Below are positions 1 to 5,340 of a stretch of 5,622 nucleotides of DNA, in pieces. This DNA is from Elusimicrobia bacterium RIFCSPLOWO2_01_FULL_59_12 (GTDB taxonomy: Bacteria; Elusimicrobiota; Elusimicrobia; 2-01-FULL-59-12), in assembly GCA_001800075.1 (NCBI GenBank), contig MGUR01000019.1:19741-25362 (forward strand), given 5' to 3'. The position numbers and the translations under genes were made by a program. The notes beneath the pieces were generated by a model, which was not told the DNA's origin, did not search any database, and worked only from the letters and a program-made list of their open reading frames with translations. How positions within the stretch are numbered: position 1 is the stretch's first letter; each line of letters opens with the position of its first letter.

Positions 1-483
1 CTTCAGCTCTCGCAAGACTTGGGGATAATCGGCCGGATCGCAGACGATTGCGACGTCGTGGTAATTTTTGCCGGCCGCGCGCAACAGGGTGACGCCCCCG
101 ATGTCGATCAGTTCCAGAATATCTTTTTCGTCCAGCACGTTTTTGGTGACATGCTGCTCAAAGGGATAGAGATTGACGACCACCATGTCGATCGGCTCGA
201 TCTGGTGCGCGGCCAGATCCTTCCGGTGCCCGGGATCGGCGCGGCGGGCCAGGAGCGCGCCAAATATTTTGGGATGCAGGGTTTTGACGCGCCCTTCGAG
301 GATTTCGGGAAACCCGGTAAGCTCTTCGACTTCCTTCACGGGAATTTCCCCCTGCCGCAGGGCCTTGGCGGTTCCCCCCGTGGAGATGATTTCATAGCCG
401 GCCTCGGAGAGCGCGTGGGCGAACTCCACAATGCCGGATTTATCGTTCACGCTGATCAACGCGCGCTTGGGCGGCTTACTCAT
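1..483 (-). CDS. purH: PurH, bifunctional AICAR transformylase / IMP cyclohydrolase, N-terminal 161 residues (partial)
   Basis: PurH performs the last two steps of de novo purine synthesis in the cytoplasm: formylation of AICAR from 10-formyl-THF and ring closure to IMP. The window holds the start and 161 residues. This is the methylglyoxal-synthase-like IMP cyclohydrolase domain; the transformylase domain lies beyond the left edge (the family is usually about 510-530 residues). Visible motifs are SVNDKSG (11-17), STGGT (34-38), GRVKTLHPK (64-72), VVVNLYPFE (101-109) and IDIGGVTLLRAAGKN (126-140), where many homologues have Pro at the Val131 position. The ATG at 483 is preceded by a purine-rich AAGAGGAG Shine-Dalgarno stretch, and no in-frame upstream start fits better. 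The gene lies 235 bp downstream of the adenylate-kinase-like gene and probably has its own promoter, with a hairpin repeat in its leader. Family assignment is very secure; only the 3' part is unseen. Confidence 0.97.
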   Translation of the reverse strand, partial: MSKPPKRALISVNDKSGIVEFAHALSEAGYEIISTGGTAKALRQGEIPVKEVEELTGFPEILEGRVKTLHPKIFGALLARRADPGHRKDLAAHQIEPIDMVVVNLYPFEQHVTKNVLDEKDILELIDIGGVTLLRAAGKNYHDVAIVCDPADYPQVLRELK

Positions 484-496
484 GGACTCCTCTTAC

Positions 497-574
497 CGTC
501 ATCCCCGCGGTTGTAAGCGGGGATCCAATCACGACGAGTCTCTGGATTCCCGCTAACGGCATGCGGGAATGACG
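497..574. repeat. Dispersed hairpin repeat, copy A (in purH leader)
   Basis: This 78-bp element has near-perfect inverted ends, CGTCATCCCCGC (497-508) and GCGGGAATGACG (563-574), matching at 11 of 12 positions. It folds into two hairpins: CCCCGC (503-508) with GCGGGG (517-522), and ATTCCCGC (546-553) with GCGGGAAT (563-570). The inner flanks GGATCCA (521-527) and TGGATTC (543-549) are also nearly complementary. A related copy lies at 4699-4813. CGTCATTCCCGC-type repeats are known as abundant non-coding dispersed elements in several bacterial genomes, so a REP/MITE-like element is the likely class. No transposase is present. It sits 13 bp upstream of the purH start, so any transcript from the promoter at about 608 would carry it in the 5' leader. 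Confidence 0.85.
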
Positions 575-607
575 AATGGGATTGTGGGATTGATTCGGTG
601 AGGCCCG

Positions 608-616
608 ATTCTAGCA
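608..616 (-). promoter_or_regulatory. Candidate extended -10 promoter for purH
   Basis: On the minus strand this reads TGCTAGAAT, an extended -10 (TGn) followed by TAGAAT, which differs from TATAAT at one base. The corresponding -35 position (TCGTTT with a 17-bp spacer) is poor, which extended -10 promoters tolerate. Transcription would begin near position 600, giving a leader of about 117 nt that contains repeat copy A before purH. This rests on sequence matching only. A short motif like this can arise by chance, but its position in the gap between two genes favours it. Confidence 0.45.
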
Positions 617-718
617 AACTTGGATATCGAAAACGATGGCGGGAGCCGCGCCCTGCGCACTGGGTGGGTTTGCGGAGAAGCAGCAAATGCGAAATCGCCG
701 CGGGAATAAAAACATGGC

Positions 719-2038
719 TTAAGAACTGTACCGGATGCGTTTTAGGTTCCCATGCATAATCCGCAGATTGCCAGGGTTACCAAAGAAATATCGCTGGACA
801 AATAAAGCCGGCCGCGACGCCAACCCCGTTACATTGAGACCTCTAGCTACGGCTCCGGTAAGCGTGCGCCGGCGAGCCGCAGGGAGCTGCCGCCAGAGCG
901 CGCGCGTCGCGTAAAAGATCAATCCCGCGGCGCCGATCGTTGCCAAATGCGGCGGCCAGGCCTGTGGATCCGTTCTGGCGAGGCCCTGAAACCAAATCCA
1001 CGCCAGGGGGTCCCGGCTGGTCGCCCCGAACAGCGCCGCCCCTGCAACCGCCAGCAACGCGGACCGGACTTTGAAGTCTTTGCCGGAGTTTTTATTTTGC
1101 GCGGGCGGCACGGCGGGGGAACCCTGCCGCCGCACCCAATCCTGGAGGACCGGCAGGATCTGACGCTCATACACATGGCGGATGCTGGCGTTGGCGTCCT
1201 CAAAGGTCACGTCCGGAGGCGATTCAGAATCCAGCTCGATCAGCCGCCCGGCGGGCTCGGACCGGAGGAACTCGACCAGGGGAGCGGTCTTCAGGTCGTA
1301 TTCCATAAGCCGTGTCCGGACTTTCGCCGGTTCGTCGTCTTTTCGCGGCTCTTCGCCCTTCGCGACGGCCTCCCGGCGTCTTTGCTCCGCGCGGAGGATA
1401 TAGGTTTCCGGGCTGATGGAGAAATAGAGATAGGCCTTGACCGGAATCCCTTCCTGCCGAAGAAGATGGAGCTGCGGCACGTTTCGCGGGAAACCATCCA
1501 GCACATAGCCGTCCCGGTACTCCGGCTTCGCCAGTTCCCGGCCCAGCATGTCCAGCATCAGGGAGTCGTCGATCAGATTGCCTGATTCCATCACGCGGCG
1601 CGCTTCCGGGAATTCTTCCGTTTTGACCGCGCGCCGGACCAGGTCGCCTGTGGTCAGATAAGGGACCCCGAGGTCCCGCGTCAGAACGGGCCCGTGCGCT
1701 CCCTTCCCGGCGCCGGGGCGGCCTATCAACGCGATATGTTTCGGAAAACCCGCGAGTCGAGGACCCGACGCGGCGCGCGGAAACAAAGATCCCGCGTCCT
1801 CCCGCGCCCGGCGCGCCAGAGCCGCCAGCCAGGCGCGGGGCGCAAGAAATTTCAGGGCCAGGGGGCGGAGCGCCTCGAGAACCGGCGTGGCGAAGGCCTG
1901 CTCGGTGAAAACGGACGGCGGCGCGGCGGCGCGCCGAGGCGGAGAAATACCGGCCGCCAAAAGGCCGGCCGGGACGGGATCCGCGGCCAGGCAGGGGACC
2001 AGCAGGAGAGTGATTGACCGGAGCAGGAGCTTTTGCAT
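719..2038 (-). CDS. Adenylate-kinase-like protein with signal-like leader and C-terminal membrane segments
   Basis: This 439-residue protein contains an adenylate kinase / nucleoside monophosphate kinase core at about residues 100-270. Visible motifs are the P-loop GRPGAGKGAH (106-115), LTTGD (128-132), LDGFPRNVPQ (180-189), and the LID and catalytic region with RKDD (232-235) and VRTRL (240-244). The LID is the short type, without zinc cysteines. Ordinary adenylate kinases are about 180-220 residues and cytoplasmic. Here the core follows a signal-like N-terminus (MQKLLLRSITLLLVPCLAA) and a 75-residue Ala/Pro/Arg-rich stretch. Two hydrophobic segments (about 325-338 and 364-379) and a basic tail follow it. 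The P-loop Thr of canonical KGTQ is Ala114 here, with His115 for Gln. The ATG at 2038 is chosen because it places the leader at the N-terminus; an in-frame TTG at 2083 would add 15 residues. The protein could be an active kinase, a degenerate one, or an exported protein reusing the fold. The substrate is unknown. Membership of the fold is secure; function and location are inferred. Confidence 0.85.
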   Translation of the reverse strand: MQKLLLRSITLLLVPCLAADPVPAGLLAAGISPPRRAAAPPSVFTEQAFATPVLEALRPLALKFLAPRAWLAALARRAREDAGSLFPRAASGPRLAGFPKHIALIGRPGAGKGAHGPVLTRDLGVPYLTTGDLVRRAVKTEEFPEARRVMESGNLIDDSLMLDMLGRELAKPEYRDGYVLDGFPRNVPQLHLLRQEGIPVKAYLYFSISPETYILRAEQRRREAVAKGEEPRKDDEPAKVRTRLMEYDLKTAPLVEFLRSEPAGRLIELDSESPPDVTFEDANASIRHVYERQILPVLQDWVRRQGSPAVPPAQNKNSGKDFKVRSALLAVAGAALFGATSRDPLAWIWFQGLARTDPQAWPPHLATIGAAGLIFYATRALWRQLPAARRRTLTGAVARGLNVTGLASRPALFVQRYFFGNPGNLRIMHGNLKRIRYSS

Positions 2039-2045
2039 ACTCCCT
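2039..2045 (-). promoter_or_regulatory. Possible Shine-Dalgarno deciding the adenylate-kinase-like start
   Basis: The minus strand reads AGGGAGT directly before the ATG at 2038. AGGGAG is a good match to the anti-SD, but its spacing to the ATG is only one base, shorter than usual. No better site precedes the alternative TTG at 2083. The start at 2038 is therefore preferred mainly because of the signal-like leader, not because of ribosome-site quality. Confidence 0.35.
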
Positions 2046-2134
2046 GATTTTAAATGGTGCCCGTCGGAGGGTGAATGGAGCAAACGGCTAAAATCCCGGG
2101 ACTAATTGGCCTATAGAGAGGCTGGGTCTAAACA

Positions 2135-2247
2135 GCCGTCCTTTCAGTTTTCATTTTCAGTTTTCTGATCTCTGCGATCTGGTTTGAAGCTTTCGAGAGT
2201 TCGAGAACCGAAAACCGAAATCCAAAAACTGAGAACTGAGAGACGGC
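2135..2247. repeat. AT-richer imperfect inverted repeat 3' of ligA
   Basis: This 113-bp element has GCCGTC (2135-2140) and GACGGC (2242-2247) at its ends. Inside the ends, the left arm TTTCAGTTTTCATTTTC pairs with the right arm read on the minus strand, TCTCAGTTCTCAGTTTTTG, matching at about 13 of 17 positions. Within the left arm TTTCAGTTTTC is nearly repeated in tandem, and the right part has CGGTTTTCGGTTCTCG-like repeats on the minus strand. Base composition differs from the GC-rich surroundings. It begins 7 bp after the ligA stop and ends about 100 bp before the next gene. It could be a small non-autonomous mobile element or a transcript-end structure. A simple intrinsic terminator is less likely, because there is no compact GC stem followed by a T run. 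Confidence 0.6.
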
Positions 2248-2254
2248 GGGAGGG

Positions 2255-4270
2255 TTAGTTTCCGTTCTCGGGGAGGAGCTTGAGGAACTGCTTTTCGGAG
2301 AGGATTTTGACGCCGAGTTTCTGGGCCTTGGCGGCTTTGGAGCCGGGCTCTTTGCCGGCTACGACAAAGTCCGTTTTTGCGGAGACCGAGCCGGCGGCGT
2401 TGCCCCCGTACTCACGGACCATGCGCTCGGCTTCCGGGCGGCTGTATTTTTCCATCTCACCGGTGAAGACCACCGTTTTTCCCTGAAACGGCTGGAGACC
2501 GCGGCGTTTGGCCGCGTCTTCCTTCATCGTGAGGCCGGCGCGCTTGAATTTGCGCAGGAGGGTCTGGGTGGTGGGAAGCTTAAAGTAGGAGACGATCGCC
2601 TCCGCCATGACCGGCCCGATTTCATGAATGGCCTGCAGGTCCGCCTGGGAAGCCTCCGCGAGGGCATCGATCGTCAGGTACTTCTGCGCCAGAACATAAG
2701 CGGCCTTCTCGCCGACGTGGCGGACGCCCAATCCGAATAGGAAGCGGGACAGCGGCCGTGTCTTGCTTTTCTCGATCGCCGCCATCAGGTTGTCCGCTTT
2801 TTTGTCCGCGAACAGCTCCATCTGGAGCGCTTCTTTTTTGCTGAGCGTGTAGATGTCCGCCATATCTTTCACGAATTTCTTCTCGACCAGCTGAACAACC
2901 GCCACTTCTCCCAATCCTTCAATATCCATGGCCGACCGGCCGGCGAAATGAACCACTCCGCGAGTGAGCTGCGCCGGGCAGCCGGGGTTGGTGCAGCGGT
3001 AAGCGACCTCCACCTCTTTTTCCTTGGCAATGAGCGCGCCGCACTCCGGACACATGGCAGGGACGGGAAACGCTTTCTCTTTCCCGATGCGCCGGCTCGT
3101 AATGACGTGAAGCACCTGAGGGATGACGTCGCCCGCGCGCTGGATCAAGACCCAATCGCCTATCTTCACGTCCAGCCGTTTGATCTCGTCAAAATTGTGC
3201 AGAGTCGCGTTGGACACCGTCACGCCGCCGACGCCGACCGGCTTCAGCTTGGCGACCGGCGTGACGGTGCCGGTCCGTCCCACCGAAGTGATGATATCGA
3301 GCACTTGCGTGGTCGCCTGCTGGGCTTCAAATTTGTAGGCCACCGCCCAGCGAGGCGATTTCTGCGTCATACCCACCTTCTCCCGGATGGACAGCACGTT
3401 CACCTTGATCACCGCGCCGTCAATTTCATAGGGAAGTTCGTCGCGGTCCCGTTCCAGGCGGCGGCATTGCCGCATGCAGTCCATGACCGTGTCGCCATGC
3501 ACGACCATCGGGGGCGTGGGGATTCCGAGCTGTCTGCAGGCTTTCAAAAACTCCCAATGCGTTTTCCAGCCCCCCCCTTCGACCGTCCCGATGGAGTGCG
3601 CCAGAAAACGCAGGGGACGCGACGCGGTGACGGCGGGATCTTTCTGCCGCAGGGACCCGGCGGAGGCGTTGCGCGAATTGGCGAAGGACTCCTCGCCGTG
3701 CTTGGTAAGCGTAGCGTTCAGTTTGGCGAAATCTTTCTTGTCCATGTAGATCTCGCCGCGCACGTCGAGCCATTTCGGGAAGGGGAGCCGCAGCCGCAGG
3801 GGGATGGACCGGAGCGTCCGCAGATTGTGGGTGATGTCGTCGCCGGTGTCGCCATCGCCGCGGGTCACCCCGCGCACAAAGGCGCCGTTCTCATAAATCA
3901 GGGACACGCTGACGCCGTCGATTTTGGGCTCGACCACGTAATCGAATTCGGTCGTCCCGGCGGCCTTCCGCAGGCGGTCGTCCCATTCCAGCACCTCGTT
4001 TTCATTGTAGGTGTTGTCCAGCGAGAGCATTGGGGTGCGGTGCCTCGCGGACTCGAAGCCGCCCACGCGCTGGCCGCCGACGCGCTGCGTCGGGGAGTCC
4101 GGCGTGGTCAGGTCGGGAAATTGTTTTTCCAAAGACAGGAGCTGTTTGTACAGGCGGTCGTATTCGGTATCGGAGATCTCGGGCTGGGCAAGAACGTAAT
4201 AGCGGACGTCGTGCTGGGCGATCGCTTCGCGCAGACGGTCGATTTCTTTTCGGGCCAGGTTTTTATCCAT
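2255..4270 (-). CDS. ligA: NAD-dependent DNA ligase LigA
   Basis: LigA joins nicks with 5'-phosphate and 3'-OH ends using NAD+, in replication and excision repair. The 671 residues match the usual bacterial length. Domain Ia carries Y24, Y25, D34, Y37 and D38, which are NMN-contact positions by comparison with E. coli. The adenylation domain follows, with nucleophile Lys116 in EPKIDG (114-119), TRGDG (136-140), VRGEIY (170-175) and DGAVIKV (284-290). Next come the OB fold (including SNATLHNFDEI, 353-363) and a four-cysteine zinc finger at C407, C410, C426 and C431. Helix-hairpin-helix repeats occupy about 440-580. A C-terminal BRCT domain covers about 594-668, with GKTVVFTG (597-604) and KTDFVVAG (632-639). 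All catalytic motifs are intact. The start ATG overlaps the nusB stop by 8 bp (ATGGATAA), implying translational coupling. The coding strand has a G8 run (3570-3577) encoding EGGGW. It is the only ligase visible here and is probably the essential replicative enzyme. Confidence 0.99.
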   Translation of the reverse strand: MDKNLARKEIDRLREAIAQHDVRYYVLAQPEISDTEYDRLYKQLLSLEKQFPDLTTPDSPTQRVGGQRVGGFESARHRTPMLSLDNTYNENEVLEWDDRLRKAAGTTEFDYVVEPKIDGVSVSLIYENGAFVRGVTRGDGDTGDDITHNLRTLRSIPLRLRLPFPKWLDVRGEIYMDKKDFAKLNATLTKHGEESFANSRNASAGSLRQKDPAVTASRPLRFLAHSIGTVEGGGWKTHWEFLKACRQLGIPTPPMVVHGDTVMDCMRQCRRLERDRDELPYEIDGAVIKVNVLSIREKVGMTQKSPRWAVAYKFEAQQATTQVLDIITSVGRTGTVTPVAKLKPVGVGGVTVSNATLHNFDEIKRLDVKIGDWVLIQRAGDVIPQVLHVITSRRIGKEKAFPVPAMCPECGALIAKEKEVEVAYRCTNPGCPAQLTRGVVHFAGRSAMDIEGLGEVAVVQLVEKKFVKDMADIYTLSKKEALQMELFADKKADNLMAAIEKSKTRPLSRFLFGLGVRHVGEKAAYVLAQKYLTIDALAEASQADLQAIHEIGPVMAEAIVSYFKLPTTQTLLRKFKRAGLTMKEDAAKRRGLQPFQGKTVVFTGEMEKYSRPEAERMVREYGGNAAGSVSAKTDFVVAGKEPGSKAAKAQKLGVKILSEKQFLKLLPENGN

Positions 4271-4676
4271 TTTTCCGTTCTTCTTTTATTTTATCCAATA
4301 TTCCATTCACAAACTTGCTACTTTCCGCCGTGGAGTATCTTTTCGCGATTTCCACGGCCTCGTTGATGATCACGTTCACCGGCGTTTCCAGATCCGCCAG
4401 CAGTTCAAAGCTTGCCATTCTTAAAATACACCGGTCGATCGTGGCCATGCGGCGGATCTCCCAGTTTTTCGCGTGATGCGCGACCAGCTTGTCGATCCGT
4501 TCCCACTGCGAAACGGTGCCCGAGGCCAGATGACGCGCGAACTCCCGGGTTTTCGCCGCGAGCGGCTCGTCCGACAGCACCGCGTCCGGGATCTTGTCGA
4601 CGTCCAGCCGGCAGACGTCAATCAGATACAGCATCTGCAGCGCGGCCTCTCGGCCCTGACGACGGGAAGAATTCAT
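4263..4676 (-). CDS. nusB: NusB, transcription antitermination factor
   Basis: NusB pairs with NusE (ribosomal protein S10) on boxA RNA and supports antitermination during rRNA transcription. The 137-residue length is close to E. coli NusB (139). The all-helical family pattern is clear: RRQGREAALQMLY (5-17) at the N-terminus, then W-E-I-R-R-M-A-T-I-D-R-C-I-L-R-M-A, then EL-ADLETPVNVIINEAVE, and AKRYSTAESSKFVNGILDKI near the end. The ATG at 4676 is preceded by AAAGGTG (4685-4691) at 8-nt spacing, a good Shine-Dalgarno. Repeat copy B begins 8 bp upstream of that site. ribH lies upstream, a common partner of nusB in bacteria, and ligA begins inside the last codons of nusB. The operon is therefore ribA/BA-ribH-nusB-ligA. 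No unusual residue was noticed. Confidence 0.97.
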   Translation of the reverse strand: MNSSRRQGREAALQMLYLIDVCRLDVDKIPDAVLSDEPLAAKTREFARHLASGTVSQWERIDKLVAHHAKNWEIRRMATIDRCILRMASFELLADLETPVNVIINEAVEIAKRYSTAESSKFVNGILDKIKEERKNG

Positions 4677-4698
4677 TCAAAGAACACCTTTCAACTGC

Positions 4699-4813
4699 CG
4701 TCACCCCCGCGGAAGCGGGGGTCCAGCGGCGTCAACGACACTGGATTCCCGCCCTCCACACGACTGGGCGGGCGCGCCGGCAGTGTGGCGTGCGCGCTTT
4801 CGCGGGAAGGACG
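4699..4813. repeat. Dispersed hairpin repeat, copy B (between ribH and nusB)
   Basis: This is a 115-bp relative of the 497-574 element, in the same orientation relative to the gene downstream. Its ends are CGTCACCCCCGC (4699-4710) and GCGGGAAGGACG (4802-4813). The left hairpin is CCCCCGC (4704-4710) with GCGGGGG (4715-4721) over a GGAA tetraloop. The right hairpin is TTCCCGC (4746-4752) with GCGGGAA (4802-4808). Both copies share a CTGGATTCCCGC-type segment before the right arm. The right loop is enlarged to 49 nt, against 9 nt in copy A, and holds a further inverted pair, CCACAC (4756-4761) with GTGTGG (4783-4788). The element ends 2 bp past the ribH stop, so it lies inside the presumed operon transcript. 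Confidence 0.8.
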
Positions 4814-4815
4814 TC

Positions 4816-5340
4816 CTAAATTTCAAACCCGACTGTTCCGCTTGAACCTTTCTTACCTTCGCTTTTAATCTGGTCCAAAACCTGGATCATCGCGACGGCC
4901 GTTTGGGCCGCCTCAATCCCTTTATGCCCGCGGGACCCCCCGGCGCGCGCTTTGGCCTGGTCCAGCGTGTCCGTCGTCAGAACACCGAAGATCACCGGGA
5001 AGCCGGCCGCATGGCCGACCTGGGAGATGCCGCGCGCGACTTCCTGGGCGATGTATTGATCGTGCCGCGTTTCCCCCTTGATGATGACGCCGATGCACAG
5101 GATCGCATCCACCTTCTGGTGCTGCGCCACAGCGTGCGCCGCGAGCGGAATTTCAAACGAGCCCGGAACCCGGATCGTATGGATGTCCGCCGCCATCGCC
5201 CCAAGCGACTCCAGGGTTTCGACCGCGCCGTCGATCAGGTCTTCGACGACTTCATCGTGGTAGCGCGACGCTACGATCGCGAAGCGTTTGCCCTGGGCGG
5301 CGTTTTTGGGAAGATCCGATTTATGCTTGGGGGCGGCCAT
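4816..5340 (-). CDS. ribH: RibH, 6,7-dimethyl-8-ribityllumazine synthase
   Basis: RibH condenses 5-amino-6-ribitylaminouracil with 3,4-dihydroxy-2-butanone 4-phosphate to give lumazine, the penultimate step to riboflavin. Homologues assemble as pentamers or 60-subunit capsids. The 174-residue product has VPGSFEIP (58-65), the active-site loop GVIIKGETRHDQY (84-96) with the probable catalytic His93, FGVLTTDT (118-125), and Arg132 in QAKARAG, the position of the conserved phosphate-binding arginine. Two family positions differ from the commonest residues: SRYH (25-28) where many have -RFN-, and HKGIEAA (139-145) where many have NKG. Both can occur in lineage variants, so activity is expected. 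The first 15 residues form a polar extension. The ATG at 5340 overlaps the upstream ribA stop by one base (TAATG) and has only a weak Shine-Dalgarno, so translation likely depends on reinitiation. Confidence 0.97.
   Translation of the reverse strand: MAAPKHKSDLPKNAAQGKRFAIVASRYHDEVVEDLIDGAVETLESLGAMAADIHTIRVPGSFEIPLAAHAVAQHQKVDAILCIGVIIKGETRHDQYIAQEVARGISQVGHAAGFPVIFGVLTTDTLDQAKARAGGSRGHKGIEAAQTAVAMIQVLDQIKSEGKKGSSGTVGFEI

Noticed and set aside
480..686. Minus-strand 68-codon open frame upstream of purH
   Set aside because: Its C-terminal half is simply translated repeat copy A and it overlaps the purH start. There is no plausible ribosome site or family pattern.
575..718. Possible intrinsic terminator after the adenylate-kinase-like gene
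   Set aside because: Short inverted pairs exist (for example GCGA/TCGC), but no stable GC stem is followed by a T run on the minus strand.
947..1585. Plus-strand open frame of 212 codons opposite the adenylate-kinase-like gene
   Set aside because: The minus strand here encodes clear kinase motifs. The antisense product shows no family pattern and reflects high GC content.
2948..4366. Plus-strand open frame of 472 codons opposite ligA
   Set aside because: It is antisense to a fully motif-supported ligA, has a His/Gly/Arg-rich composition typical of an antisense shadow in GC-rich DNA, and shows no recognisable domain.
4412..4819. Plus-strand open frame running through repeat copy B
   Set aside because: It contains the VTPAEAGVQ...WIPA-type peptide that arises when this kind of dispersed repeat is translated, and the rest is antisense to nusB.
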